Shown: positions 26,601-36,049 of the stretch, piece by piece | Layout of the letters: each line of letters opens with the position of its first letter | Position numbering within the stretch: the stretch's first letter is position 1 | Assembly: GCA_014706295.1 (NCBI GenBank) | Contig: JACSVZ010000042.1 | Location: 62,001-126,000 of the forward strand | DNA from: Lycocorax pyrrhopterus obiensis | Lineage: Eukaryota > Chordata > Aves > Passeriformes > Paradisaeidae | Direction of reading: 5' to 3' | DNA: 64,000 nucleotides | Translations under genes and position numbers: made by a program | Notes under the pieces: model-generated | Database searches by the model: none | What the model was told of the DNA's origin: nothing | Seen by the model: the letters and a program-made list of their open reading frames with translations, nothing else

Positions 26601-26876
26601 TGGCTGGGCAGGAGCCACAGAGGGACTTCTGGGGTGGGGGGAGAAGCTCAGACACTGGAGGAAGGGGAACTTCCTGGGGGCTCTGAGCAGGGAAACGCTT
26701 CCCCGGGGGCTCTGGGGGCGGAGCAGTGCCAGTCTGGGCGTTGGGGTTGCCGTGCCAGCACCGGGGTTGGTGCTGGGGTCTCGCTGTGGGCAGTGACCCA
26801 GGCCAGGTCCTTGTGCTCAGGGTGGAAGTTGTGCAGCCCCGGGTGGCCACTGACCCTGTCCCCTTCTCCGCAGTGA
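5611..26876 (+). CDS. KANSL3: KANSL3, KAT8 regulatory NSL complex subunit 3 (complete)
   Basis: Subunit of the NSL complex that works with the KAT8 (MOF) histone H4 acetyltransferase at housekeeping promoters; also reported at spindle microtubule minus ends. Exons: 5611-5861, 7036-7206, 8563-8653, 9228-9413, 9549-9680, 10246-10362, 11346-11447, 11577-11648, 12408-12482, 13661-13818, 14416-14479, 14931-15131, 15518-15671, 16821-16898, 19729-19920, 21443-21521, 22527-22675, 23215-23327, 23816-24035, 24217-24341, then TGA at 26874-26876. All phases agree; total 910 aa, close to the human length (about 904). Diagnostic blocks include [20 protein letters not shown] (exon 1), [20 protein letters not shown] (exon 2) and [16 protein letters not shown] (exon 19). 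Residues about 275-480 form an alpha/beta-hydrolase-like core whose nucleophile elbow reads GWNTG (364-368), with Asn where a catalytic Ser would be, so it is probably not an enzyme. The C-terminal third is Ser/Pro/Ala-rich and low-complexity. The N-terminus has an Arg/Asp/Glu dipeptide run. Phase 0 at the last junction puts the stop as the first codon of the terminal exon. Confidence 0.95.
5885..6420. repeat. G-rich minisatellite, ~43-bp unit (KANSL3 intron 1)
   Basis: Tandem units with GGGGTCCTGTGGGGCTGAG and GGGCTGTGAGGGGAGAG start about 25 bases after the exon 1 donor (exon end 5861) and decay by about 6420. The sense strand has long G runs. From 6420 to 6660 there are shorter GGTTTGGGGTGTCC-like repeats. 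Confidence 0.93.
6790..6960 (-). mobile_element. CR1 LINE fragment
   Basis: Contains the avian CR1 3'-region signatures GTCCAAACGCTCCTGGAGCA, CCCATTCCCTGGGCA and GGGGAAGAACCTTTTCCC in the order of a reverse-strand copy. It is 5'-truncated and lies in KANSL3 intron 1. Confidence 0.75.
7207..8250. repeat. G-rich minisatellite, ~30-bp unit, ~34 copies (KANSL3 intron 2)
   Basis: The unit approximates GGGAATGCCAGGGAATGGGA plus ATCCGGGCT. The array begins directly at the exon 2 donor (exon end 7206). At its distal end it includes two copies of the exon 2 terminus with GT donors at 8190-8191 and 8245-8246. Open frames across it on both strands are artefacts. Confidence 0.97.
8775..9060 (-). mobile_element. 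CR1 LINE fragment
   Basis: Starts with AATCATGGAATATCTTGAGC and AAGGACCCATCAGGATCATC (complement of a CR1 3' end), then GTCCAAACGCTCCTGGAGCA and the ATTCCCTGGCTCCTGTCCCT tail. Lies in KANSL3 intron 3. Confidence 0.85.
9795..10065 (-). mobile_element. CR1 LINE fragment
   Basis: Same CR1 subtype and order as the copy at 8775-9060, lying in KANSL3 intron 5. The two copies are close enough in sequence to support ectopic exchange across exons 4-5, but no rearrangement is visible here. Confidence 0.83.
10355..10490. repeat. 33-bp minisatellite that duplicates the exon 6 donor (KANSL3)
   Basis: Four copies of a 33-bp unit beginning GGGAAAGGTGTGTGGGGCTG. The first unit straddles the real exon 6/intron 6 boundary (exon end 10362), so each later unit carries the last exonic bases and a GT donor, at 10396, 10429 and 10462, exactly 33 bp apart. 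Confidence 0.95.
10890..11335. repeat. Minisatellite, 31-bp unit with shorter variants (KANSL3 intron 6)
   Basis: About 14 units built on CAGCAGTGTTGGTTGTTCCT followed by GATGATGCCCT (31 bp), with 24-bp variants. The array runs up to the acceptor of exon 7 (exon start 11346). Confidence 0.95.
11725..12160 (+). mobile_element. CR1 LINE 3' fragment, ~435 bp
   Basis: Reads in the + direction: GGAGCCCCTCTGGAGCCAGG, GGCTTCCCACTGGGAAAGGG, CTTGGAGCAGCCTGGGATAG, ending AACCATCCCAGGGCTCTGTG. This is one of the longest CR1 pieces in the window. Lies in KANSL3 intron 8. Confidence 0.85.
12745..13375. repeat. Minisatellite, ~22-bp unit (KANSL3 intron 9)
   Basis: About 28 copies of variants of CTGGCTCCCTGTTATCCATG plus TC. 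Unlike most arrays here, the sense strand is pyrimidine-rich, and the array starts about 260 bp from the donor. Confidence 0.95.
13880..14105. repeat. Minisatellite, ~52-bp unit, 4-5 copies (KANSL3 intron 10)
   Basis: Units contain CCCCAAATTTGGTGCTGGGA and GGGAACTGCATGAAAATA. Begins about 60 bases after the exon 10 donor (exon end 13818). Confidence 0.9.
15190..15425 (+). mobile_element. CR1 LINE 3' fragment (different subtype)
   Basis: Contains ACACGGGTGGATGTGGCACT, CACTTGATGATCTTGAAGGT and CTTTTCCAGCCTTAAAAGCC, typical of the CR1 3' end of another subfamily. Lies in KANSL3 intron 12. Confidence 0.75.
17335..17860. repeat. G-rich minisatellite, ~30-bp unit (KANSL3 intron 14)
   Basis: About 17 units built on GATGGATCAGGGACAGAGCT and TTGGGAAGGC. 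The sense strand is G-rich. The rest of this 2.8-kb intron (16899-19728) shows no other recognisable element by eye. Confidence 0.94.
20900..21035 (+). other. Possible alternative terminal exon of KANSL3
   Basis: Within intron 15 an AT-rich block (20820-21080) contrasts with its GC-rich surroundings. It has a long T-rich tract, an acceptor-like CTTCTTTTCACAG ending at 20899, and AATAAA at 21013-21018. Splicing exon 15 (phase 1) to 20900 would add KGNEWQK and a stop, giving a KANSL3 isoform of about 688 aa without the C-terminal third. This is inference from sequence only. It could equally be an old AT-rich insertion with a chance acceptor and poly(A) signal. Confidence 0.3.
21955..22140 (+). 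mobile_element. CR1 LINE 3' fragment
   Basis: TTCCCAGAGCAGCTGTGGCT, CCCTGGATCCCTGGAAGTGT, GGCTTTAAGGTCCCTTCCAA and CCAAACCATTCCAGGATCTG. Lies in KANSL3 intron 16. Confidence 0.85.
22855..23085 (+). mobile_element. CR1 LINE 3' fragment
   Basis: Reads GGTTCTTCCCCCAGAGGGTG, TGCTCCAGGAGCGTTTGGAC and GGTCCCTTCCCACTCGGGGT, ending at ATTCCATGATTCCATAAA, the characteristic CR1 3' microsatellite-like end. Lies in KANSL3 intron 17. Confidence 0.88.
25490..25930. repeat. Minisatellite, ~41-bp unit (KANSL3 intron 20)
   Basis: About 11 units containing GGAATTCCAGCCCCGGTGTG and CTCGGCAGCAAATTCCCC. It sits mid-intron, far from either splice site. The remainder of this 2.5-kb intron holds one CR1 piece and otherwise nothing recognisable. 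Confidence 0.94.
26420..26580 (-). mobile_element. CR1 LINE 3' fragment
   Basis: Begins CACAGAATCCTGGAATGGGT, GGGTTGGAAGGGACCTCGAA, then CACCATGGGCAGGGACACCT and CCAGCCTGGCCTTGGGCACT, a classic reverse-strand CR1 tail. Lies in KANSL3 intron 20. Confidence 0.9.
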
Positions 26877-27245
26877 CGGCCGCCGGCCCCATGGAGAGCC
26901 CGTGGTGCGGGAGGCCGGGCTGGCAGCCCTGGCCGGCTGTGGGATGGGTGCGGCTCCCTCGGCCCCCTCTCCCCTGGAGCCCTCCCGGGCACACCCCAAG
27001 GTGGCACCTGCCCTGCAAGGCACCTCCAGGACGCTCATCCCAACCCCGGGGAGGGCCCGTGGAGCCCTGGGACGCTGCGGGGACACGGTGGGGCTGGCCA
27101 GGAGTGGCCACGCTGTCCTGGGGGCTGTAGGGACCCCCAGGAACTCTGGGGGTGGGACAGGAGCAGCCCCGTGGGCACAGGGGGTGGGAAAGGGGGAGTG
27201 CTTTTCTGGGTTTGCTGTTGTTTAATAAAAACTTCCTTTTTTTTT
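26874..27245 (+). terminator. KANSL3: KANSL3 terminal exon / 3' UTR with poly(A) signal
   Basis: An acceptor (CCCTTCTCCGCAG) ends at 26873. The first triplet is the TGA stop, leaving about 370 nt of 3' UTR. AATAAA lies at 27224-27229, followed by a T-rich downstream element from 27237. Confidence 0.75.
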
Positions 27246-27409
27246 TTTAAATTTTGTTGTGCTTTTGGACTGAGTTTGTGGCTGTGGCCACTCCAGAGGC
27301 AGCACCAGGGGTGGCTTTTGCTGAGGGTGGATTTTGTGAGCTGTGAAGGGATGGAGAGAGAGAGCGGGGAAGGATCCAGGGAAGGATCCTCGCTGGGCAG
27401 CTCCCTGAA

Positions 27410-27680
27410 AGAATCAGAGAATCCTGCAATCTCCTGAGTGGGAAGAGACCCACAGGGATCATCCAGTCCAAAATCCAAACGCTCCTGGAGCTCTGGCAGC
27501 CTCGGGGCCGTGCCCATTCCCTGGGCAGTGCCCAGCACCCTCTGGGGGAAGAACCTTTCCCAAAATCCAGCCTGACCCTGTCCCTGGTGCTGCTCCAGCT
27601 GCTCCCTGGGTGTCTCTGTCACAGGGAGCAGGGATCAGAGCTGCCCCTCAGGAGGAAGCTGCAGACCCCGCTGAGTCCCC
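27410..27680 (-). mobile_element. CR1 LINE fragment in the KANSL3-ARID5A intergenic gap
   Basis: AATCAGAGAATCCTGCAATC, GACCCACAGGGATCATCCAG, CAAACGCTCCTGGAGCTCTG and GGGGGAAGAACCTTTCCCAA. The rest of 27250-28840 shows no gene or further element by eye. Confidence 0.83.
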
Positions 27681-28839
27681 CTCAGTTCCTTCTCCATGTG
27701 GATTCCCTCCTCTGGATGGAGCACTCAGCTGATTCCTCATCATTTCGGGACTGTCCCTCTGCCTCTGTCACCTGTCCCGCTCCCGATGGTGCCGAGGAGC
27801 AGTTCTGAGGCTGCTCAGCCTTTCCCTTTTCCCGGGAGTTCCGTGCTAAGAACGGGTGAGATTTTGCTTTGCCGGCGGTCGGGGCTCAGCCCAGCACAAT
27901 CCCCCTGCGGGGACGGCTGTGCCTGCGGGGTGACCTCAAACCCAAGGGTTTCCTGGTGGGATTCCACCGACCACGGACCCTTCTCTCGGAGCTGGGGGTG
28001 CAAACAGCCGGGATGAGCTCAGGATCTGCTCCAGCATCCCCACGGACACCGGGGCGTGGCTGCTCCCAGCGAGGCTCTGCTGTGACTTTGAGCACCTCAG
28101 CTCTTTTTCCAGGCCTGAACTCGGAGTTTGGCTGCTGCAGGCGGGCTTGGACATCCTCAGGGCTGTGGCATCGCCGCTGGCCTCGCTCCCGAGGTGGTGG
28201 AAGCTCCTGGAGGGACAACTCGAGCCCCGTGGCCGCGTCCTCGCTCTCAGAGGGGCCCGTGGGGGTCTCAGAGAAGCTCTTGGGGTGCAGCCGATGCCAT
28301 GGAGGATCCAGGAGGGATTTGAGTCTCCCGCCATCCCGGAGTGATCAGCGCTGCCTGGGGCCTGCATTCCCGGTTTCTGTCCCCAAACTTGGCCTTTCCA
28401 CGGACGTAGCTCCGTGCTCCTTCCACGCTGATTCACGGCTCCTGCTCCCCCCGAAGCCGTCACGAGCCCAGGGACAAGGACGTGGCACCTTCCCGCTGTC
28501 CCTGCGGATGGGGAGCAGGAAAGCGAGGAAAGGGAGTCCTGGAGCTCCCACAGAGCCTTGGGAGTATCTGCAACAGCTCAAGTGGAGCTCCTGGACGCAA
28601 AAATCACCTGGAATCAAAAGCACCTGGAGGCAAAAATTACCTGGAGCTGTTGCCGGACTGGTTCCCACCTGGACACGCGGCTGCTCCGCGGAACGGCTGT
28701 GATTCCCCCAAAACTGGCGTGGAAAAGCTCCTCCGTCCCCACGGGGTGAGTTCTCAGCCCTGGCACTCCGTGTTTAGGGAGAGGAACCTCCCAAACCCTG
28801 CCCTGATCCCAGAAATCAAGGACACCCCAAACGCTGCCA

Positions 28840-29238
28840 GGTCGGGACCAGCCAGGCGGGTTTATTCCCCTTTCCAGGCTCCTGGAAACCTCTGGAGCCC
28901 CGGCTGGAGGCGACACAAACCCCAAATTCGGGTGGGGGGGCCCAGGGAGTCCCTGAGAATCCCGGGCACGGCGGGATGGGAACAACCATCCCCCGGCTGC
29001 GCCTCGGCACGAACAGAAACCTCCAGCACTGGCTTTGCTCCCTTTTTTATCGACGTGTGCGTGGATATATAGAAAATACCGAGAACTCCGGCAACGGAGC
29101 CACCGCCGGAACGGCGTCGGGTACAAACAGCTCTGAGATCAGGAGTAAAAACCACCCGGTCCGGATCGTCCCCTCCCAGCCGTGTCCCCCCGGCCTCGCC
29201 CTCCTCCGCAGGGCCCCGTGCCCGCGGGAGTGGCAGCG
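28840..29238 (-). terminator. ARID5A: ARID5A 3' UTR with poly(A) signal
   Basis: On the minus strand AATAAA lies at 28866-28861, about 370 nt after the stop codon. KANSL3 and ARID5A are convergent with about 1.6 kb between their poly(A) signals. Confidence 0.7.
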
Positions 29239-32200
29239 CTAGGGCTTGGCGTGGTGCGGGAAGGCCGGGACGTGCGGGGAGCTGTACGAGCGCTGGCCGT
29301 GCCACGGAGCCGCCGGGAACAGCCGCGAGCTCCCGTAGGACGCCGCGAAGCGCCCGGAGCCCGTGGCCAGCGGCCGGCACAGCTCCGAGGGCTGCGTGGA
29401 GGCCACCACCAAAGGGCTGGGGAAAGCCGGGATCACGAAGGGGTTGACGGAGAGCGCCGGGGCCACGGGCACGCCCTGGGTTTTGAGGTGCTCCAGGGGG
29501 CTCCCGAAGCTGCCCGGGAAGTGCAGCGCGGCTCCCTTGAAAGCGTCCGGCGGCAGCGGCGCGGCGAAGGCGGCGGTGGCCACCACGGCCTTGGGTTTGG
29601 CCAGCCCTTGGTGGCCCCCCGGCGAGCGGGGCCCCCTGTCCCTGCCCGCCTTGGCCAAGGGGGACACGGCGCGTGACTTGGCGATGGGGCCGAAGGGCTC
29701 TTCCTCCTCCTCCTCCTCCTCATCCTCCTCCTCATCCTCCTCCTCCTCGTCGCGGCCGTGCCTGGCCCGGGGCGCGGCGGGGCCGAAGGCGGCCCCGGGG
29801 GGCACCCAGCAGGCCTGGACAGCGGCGCCCCGGCCGTCCCACGGCGGCCCCGCTTTGCTCCGCAGCTCTTGGGGCTGCTCGGGCTCCTCGGGCCGCGCCG
29901 GGAAGGGGGAAGGCGGCTCCAAAAAATCCTTCAGGTTGGGGAAGTACCCCCAGAGCGGGGGGCAGCCGGGCTGCAGCCCCTCGCTGCGGTAGGCGTGGAA
30001 GTAGCCGGTGAAGACGGCGGGGGCCGGAGCCCCGTCCTCGGCCCGCGGGCAGCCCTGGCTGTCTCTGCCTCCCGGGGAAGCGCTGGGGGCCGGTCCCGCC
30101 TCGCTCCCGGCGCTCGGAGCTCTGTCCGGAGCTCCCGCCGGCTCCGGGCTCCTCTGCTCAGCGAGGCCAGGCCCGGTGACCGGCCGGGGCGGCTCGGGGC
30201 CGGTGTCGCTCGGTGCCCGCCGGCCCTCGGGGCAGTGGCGTTTGTGGCAGTGCAAGGACTCGGCCTTGCTCACCTGCGCCAGCAGCTTCTTCTTGGCCAG
30301 CGGGGACATGATGGGATGGTTCCCTTTGGAGTAGAAGCTGGAGAAAAGGCGCTTGTAGGTCTCGCTGTGGGTCCGGCAGGGGCTGGGACAGCCCCCCGAG
30401 GGGCTGGGGGCCGGGATGGCCGCGATGGCCGGGCTGGAGCATCCGTCCGTGGCCCGGCCCCGCTCCGGCGCGTCCCGCGCGTCCTCCGCGCCGGCGGCCG
30501 CCTCCGGCTTCCCCTTGTCCGGAGCCACCTGCAAGCAGAGGGGTCGGGCTGTGGGTGCCGCACCCCGGGGTGCTCTCCTGGCTCCCCGCCCACCCCTGGC
30601 TGCCCTCACAGCCCCGCTCTCTGTTCCCGGCCGGCCCCATCCCTCCCTCCCTGCTCTGCCCTGGGCGGGTTCCGTAGTGAGGAACGGGCACGGCCCGGCC
30701 GGGGGGCTCCGGGGCTGCTCCCAAACCCTCCGGAGGGGCCGCGCACCTGCTCGCGGCCCTTCTCCTTCCTGGCCCTCTTGCTCCTGTCGTCCTTGGAGAC
30801 CTTGTACTGCTTGCGGGGTTTGCTGGGGGGCAGCGGCTTGTCCTCCTCGCCCTTGAGGTGCCGCACGTAGGGAAGGACGAGCCTGCGGAGCGAGCGGGGA
30901 GCGCGGTGAGCGCCGCACCGGGGGGGGGGAAACTGAGGCACGCAGCGGGACACACCCCCCCGCCCCGGCCCCGTGCCCACCTCTCGTAGTGGCGCCGGGT
31001 GCAGGTGGCCGCGCTGGTGCTGCCGGGGCTGCCCCCGAGCTCGTCGTAGACGTTCTTCCAGAGCCGGCGCCCCGTCACCTGCAGCGGGAGGGACGGAGGG
31101 GTGAGCCCCGGCACCCCAGGGACATCTCGGGGACACCCCGGCACCCAGGGGACACCCTGGAACCCAGGGGACATCCTGGGGACACCCTGATGTCCAGGGG
31201 ACACCTCAGCACCCAGGGGACACCCTGGAACCCAGGGGACATCCTGGGGACACCCTGATGTCCAGGGGACACCCCGGCACCCAGGGGACACCCTGATGTC
31301 CGGCCCTGCTGTCCACGGGACTTCCCGATGCCCAGGGGACACCCAGGAAACATCCTGGCACCCAAGGGACACCCTGGCACCCTGGGGAACATCCCGGCAT
31401 CCCAGGGACACCCTGGCACCCAAGGGACACCCTGGAACCCAGGGGACGTCCTGATGTCCAGCCTTGATGTCCAGGGGACACCCCCGGCACCCACGGCCAG
31501 CACTCACCAGCTCGTAGGCTCCCAGCTTTTCCACGGCTTTGTAGATCTTCCAGAGATTAACTGGGAATAAAGGGGAGATGCTGAGGGTCAGGAGGGCACG
31601 GGAGCTCTGCACGGCCACCACCCGCTGTCCCCTGTCGCCGGGGCGGGGCGGGGGGGACGGACATACTCTGCTTGAAGCCGAGGTGCGGGATCCTCTCGAT
31701 GGGCGTGTGCCGGTCCTTCATGAACTTGTAGAGGCTGACGAGGAAAGCTTCCTCCTCCTCCTTCTCCTTCTCCTCCTTGTCCTCCTTGTCCCCAGCTTCT
31801 CCCTTGTCCCTCTCGGCGCCATCCTCGGCCCCCGGCGCGTCCTGCGGGACACGGGGCTGAGCTTTTGGGGAAGCCGAGGCGGAGCAGCGGCCCCTCCACC
31901 CCCGCCCCTCGCAGCGCGGAGGCGTTCGGGGCGCTCCGGGCTCGTTCGCCGGCAGCCCGGGCCGCTGGCCAAGTTGGTCAAAGCGCTGGATCCGGGCGAG
32001 AACACGAGGAACGGCTTCCAGGAAAACAGACGGGCAGAAATCCATCCCCCTCCCCGCGCCGCCGCCTTTCTCAGCTAAAAATGTTCCTCGTTTGTTTGTT
32101 CTACATTTTCCGGAGTTATAAAACTTGTTGCTATTTTTGGGCAAAGAAGCTGCTCGGCTCCCAAGTCCGTCCTTTTATTTTATTTATTTTTTTTTTAGTC

Positions 32201-32694
32201 TTTCTGAGGTTTTTTTTTTTTTTGGTGATTCTTCTTTCTATTCATTCCACGGCTTGTGACAGACACCGGATTTTAACGGCTGAAAGAGTTCAAAGCTTTC
32301 TTTTCTTTCTTTCTTTTTTTTTTTTTTGGTGAAATAAAAAGCTGCTGGAGGGAGGGAAAAGCTCCAGCGCCGCAAAAACCAAACCCCGTTTCCTCACGGG
32401 GATAAAAAATTCATTATAAAAAATGATTCTACTGCTACGGGACCCCCCCCAAAAATGCCATTTTAGGTCTGTTCCCCCCCTCGCCCCCCACCCAACGCTG
32501 GGAATTTCACATTTCTCTGCCCCATCCTCACTTTCGCCGGCGGCAAAAGCGCTGCTCACCCTCCTCCCTCCCTCCCCCGAATTTTGGGGCGTTCAGCACC
32601 CCCCACCCCAAAAGTGCCGGGGTGCACTCACGGCGGGTTTGGTGGTGCTGGTGGGTTCCTGGGGCTCTGGCTGCGGCGCTTGGTTGTCCTCCAT
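29239..32694 (-). CDS. ARID5A: ARID5A, AT-rich interaction domain protein 5A (complete)
   Basis: Nuclear DNA-binding co-regulator; in mammals it also binds 3' UTR stem-loops and stabilises IL-6 and other immune mRNAs. Coding exons in transcription order: 32694-32632, 31841-31667, 31560-31508, 31078-30981, 30882-30747, 30528-29239; phases agree, 604 aa (human about 594). The start is the only in-frame ATG in exon 2 (context CCCCATGG). The frame is open upstream to its acceptor at 32731, but joining the best upstream donor does not keep phase, so an upstream start is not supported. The ARID domain covers about residues 50-145: FMKDRHTPIERIPHLGFKQ, then INLWKIYKAVEKLGAYEL, TGRRLWKNVYDELGG and TCTRRHYERLVLPYVRHLKG. 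A basic stretch (residues about 150-175) is a probable NLS. The large last exon carries YKRLFSSFYSKGNHPIMSP, conserved in the family, and an acidic Asp/Glu run near residue 443 (29700-29750) longer than I recall in mammals. Confidence 0.94.
31100..31500. repeat. Minisatellite, ~26-bp-based units (ARID5A intron between ARID exons)
   Basis: Variants of CCAGGGGACACCCTGGAACC and CAGGGGACATCCTGGGGACA fill almost all of the intron between 31508 (donor) and 31078 (acceptor), splitting the two exons of the ARID core. Confidence 0.93.
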
Positions 32695-33270
32695 GGGGAA
32701 AGAGTCCCTGGCTTTGGGTTTAGGAAGGGTCCTGAAAGGGAAAAAAAAAAGGAGGCGAGGGTGAGACCCCGAATTGTTGCTGCTCTCCTAAAATTAAGGG
32801 TAAATCGGGATGATTCGGGCCACGGCGTTGCCCGTCAGGCACCGAAACCGGCCGAGGCCTGAAGCTGCTCTGTCCGCGCCTCCCTCTCCCCGACATTTCG
32901 GGCTCCATGTCCCTCAAATCTCCTTCCCCCCCCCCCAATTTTTTTGAGGAAAAACCCCGGGAAAACGGCGAAAACCGGCGATGCCAACCTGGGGAAAGTT
33001 CGGCGCGGGCTGAGGGGGACCCCGGCCCCTTCCCCGCCGCCCCCGGTCCCACCCGGGCCCCTCCGGTGCCCCCCGGTCCCACCCCGGTCCCGCTCGCGCT
33101 CACCGGCCACGCCCGCGGCACGTGACCGCGGGGCGCGCCCGAGGGGCGGGGCCGGCACGCCCCCCTCGCTGCCCATTGGCTGGCTCGAACACGCCCCCTT
33201 GTCCTATTGGACAGCCGCTCTGCCTGTCCCCGCCCCCGCGAGGGGCACGCTGGGAGTTGTAGTCCTGAAG
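32632..33270 (-). promoter_or_regulatory. ARID5A: ARID5A CpG-island promoter and probable non-coding exon 1
   Basis: Exon 2 starts at an acceptor at 32731. A strong donor (GTGGCCG then GTGAGCGC, exon end 33104) marks a likely untranslated exon 1. Upstream on the minus strand are an E-box CACGTG (33119-33124), two CCAAT boxes (ATTGG on + at 33175-33179 and 33206-33210) and, at 33249-33265, GCTGGGAGTTGTAGTCC, the complement of the ACTACAAYTCCCAGC core bound by ZNF143/Staf. This is a typical TATA-less housekeeping-style promoter. Confidence 0.65.
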
Positions 33271-33299
33271 GCGCGGCGCGCGCACGGCCGCGGGTGAGC

Positions 33300-34190
33300 A
33301 CACCTGAGCACAGGTGTGTGCAGGGAGCGTGTCCGTGGGCCCGGCCCCACGTGCAGGGGGCACACGCGCGTGTGTGTGGGCAGGTACAGGTGCCACACTC
33401 ACACGCACAGGTGCGCAGCGGGCACAGGTGTCACACACACACACAGAGAGGTGTTTGTCAGGTCCGGGTGACACGCACAGGTGCGCAGCGGGCACAGGTG
33501 TCACACACAGACACACACAGGTGTGTGCAGCAGGTGACAGGTGACACCTGAGTGTGCCGGTCACAGGTGTCCCACACCCGGGTGTACAGGTCACAGGTGT
33601 GTGCAGCAGGTCACAGGTGTCACACACCCGGGTGTACAGGTCACAGGTGTCACACACAGACACACACAGGTGTGAGCATGCAGGTCATAGGTGTCACACA
33701 CCCGGGTGTGCAGGTCACAGGTGTCACACACAGACACACACAGGTGTGAGCATGCAGGTCATAGATGTCACACACCCGAGTGTGCCGGTCACAGGTGTCA
33801 CACACAGACACACACGGGTGTGTGCAGCAGGTCACAGGTGACACCTGAGTGTGCCGGTCACAGGTGTCACACACAGACACACACAGGTGTGTGCAGCAGG
33901 TGACAGGTGACACCTGAGTGTGCCAGTCACAGGTGTCCCACACCCGAGTGTGCCGGTCACAGATGTCACACACCCGGGTGTGCAGGTCACAGATGTCACA
34001 CACCCGAGTGTGCAGGTCACAGGTGTCACACATAGACACACACAGGTGTGTGCAGCAGGTCACAGGTGACACCTGAGCGTGCAGGTCACAGGTGTCACAC
34101 ACAGACACACACAGGTGTGTGCAGCAGGTCACAGGTGTGTGCAGCAGGTCACAGGTGTCCCACACCTGAGCGTGCAGGTCACAGGTGGCA
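33300..34190. repeat. CA-rich minisatellite upstream of ARID5A
   Basis: About 890 bp of interleaved units such as CAGGTCACAGGTGTCACACA, CAGACACACACAGGTGTGTG and TGACACCTGAGTGTGCCGG. It starts about 35 bp beyond the ZNF143-like motif. Confidence 0.95.
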
Positions 34191-34699
34191 TCCCCGTGTC
34201 CCCCCCCCCCCGGCGGTGCCTCCGCCGGCCCCGGTTCGGTTCCCGGCACCGCTGACGCGATTTCCTCCCTTTCTGGCAGCGCTCCCCGGGCGCGGGAAAC
34301 CGCGGGGGGTTGGTGGGGGGGGAGCGGGGCTTTTGGGGCGAAACGCGGCCGATTTGGGGCTGAGCAACCCCCGCCGGTGGCAACAACCTCCGTCCCCCCG
34401 GGGCGCGCCCGGTGCCGGGGGTTCGGGGGGCTGGGGGCGGCACCCGGGCTCTAATGACACACTTAATGAGATAATAACAGTAATTACAATAACAATAATT
34501 ACCGGCGCTTCGGCGGCGGCGCTTTCCCGGCGCGGGCTCAAACTCGTCCCAAATCCCGTCCCGCTCCTCAAGCCCGCGGATCCCGCAGCGTGCCCGGGGC
34601 TCCTTCTCGCTGCCCAAATCACCCCGCTCAGCCAAATTCCGCCCGTTCAGGCCCAAATTCCCGGGGCTGGAGCGTCACGGCCCGGAATAGCGCGGGAGC

Positions 34700-35520
34700 G
34701 CTGCCAAGCCATGACGGCGGCTGAGTAATGGGCTGAAGTCATCCCTTCCCCATCCCGCGCCGCTGGCACGGGGGAAATCACCCCTGACATCACCGCGAGG
34801 GGCTGGAAAAGGGGCTGGGGGCCGCGGGGGGCGGCCGCAGCCGAGGGTCCCCCCGCGGGGTCGGGGCGCGCCCCGGTTCTCGGTGCGTTCGGGGTTTGCG
34901 GTTTCCCGGCCGCTCCCCGCTCGGGACGGGGCGGGCGCGGCGGACGCGCGGCTCGGGGCGGGCGGCGGGACCCCCCCCGGCGCCGCGGGACCCCCGGTAC
35001 TCACCGGCGGAGGCTCGGGCCGGGCTCCGGGACGGCCGGAGCAGCGCGCGGGTGTCGCGGAGCGGGAGCGGGACCGGGATGAGTCAGCCCCGCTCGGGGA
35101 AGTGGCGTGTGCGAGCCTGAGCGGGGCTTGCCGAGCCATTGACTCTTTCCTTACCGGAACGGACGCGCTTTTGGGGGTTCTCCCCCCTCCCCCGAATGAC
35201 TGGGCCGGACTTTCCAGCCCCCGAACCGCCCCTCCCCGGGCGGGCGGCGCGGCCGGAGCCACCCCGAGGTTGGGGACAGCGCAGGAGGCCCGGGGGTCGT
35301 GGTCCTGCTCCCCTTCCTGGGGGTCCCCGGCCGCTTCCAGGGATGCTGTCCCTTGTCCCTGGATTGGGAATCCCAGTCCCACGGCACCGGGGCCGCTCAC
35401 ACGTGGGGTCAGGAGGGGCTCAGCCCCAGAGCAGCCCCCCGAGAATCCCCCCCTCCCCCCGTTCCGACTCGTGAAAGAGTCCCGAAAAATGAGAAAAAAA
35501 AAATCCCCCGGTGACTCATT
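34700..35520 (-). promoter_or_regulatory. Second CpG island with bZIP sites; possible alternative ARID5A first exon
   Basis: A CpG-dense block (about 34780-35100) contains on the minus strand a strong donor, CCTCCGCCG then GTGAGTAC (exon end 35005), with no acceptor or ORF of its own nearby. AP-1-type sites occur at 35080-35086 (TGAGTCA) and 35512-35518 (TGACTCA), and a kB-like GGACTTTCC at 35207-35215. An untranslated first exon splicing to the ARID5A acceptor at 32731 would fit. No NEURL3-like coding sequence was recognised here or elsewhere in 33.3-37.7 kb. Confidence 0.35.
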
Positions 35521-36049
35521 TTGGGCCAAAAAGCCGAGAAAGCAGAAGCGGGGGGAAGTCGTGGGGGGCATTCGGCTCCTGTCCCCCCACCCCGGGGTAG
35601 GAAGGGGGTGCAGGAGCCGCGGGGGACACTGACCCCCCTTTCCAGGAAGGCCGGGATTTAACGAGAGCGGGGAAAACAAACAGCAAAAAGCCCCGCTCGG
35701 GTTTTTATTCCCGGCTCCGGTTTTCGTTGGGCTGGGATGTCCGGGGCTGCGGGAAGGGGGGGGCCCTGCCTCAGTTTCCCCTTGTACCCTGTCCAGCCTT
35801 CCGGGACGCTCCATGGGCTCTGGGATGGACGGGAATTCAGGAAGAAATGGGATTTTAGGAATAGATCAGATTTCAGGGTCCTACTGAGCACCCCTGGGTG
35901 GGACCCAGCCCCCGCTGGGCTCCGCTCCAACGGGAACTCCAGGGAAAGCTCCTCCTCCAGGGGGGTTTAGGGTTTAATCCTGGAGGAAAAGGAATTGTTG
36001 GGGCGGTGAGAGGGGGCACTGAAAGTGTCGGGGCTCAGCCGGGGGGGAA

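Noticed and set aside
26902..27225. 107-codon + frame as a KANSL3 C-terminal extension
   Set aside because: The phase from exon 20 makes TGA the first codon of this exon, and the resulting 910 aa already matches the family length.
32835..33176. Upstream ATG (MGSEGGVPAPP) as the ARID5A start
   Set aside because: Joining its donor (exon end 33104) to the exon 2 acceptor puts ARID5A out of frame, so this ATG would be an upstream ORF at most.
33300..34190. Telomere-like or centromeric satellite
   Set aside because: No TTAGGG; heterogeneous CA-rich minisatellite limited to 0.9 kb.
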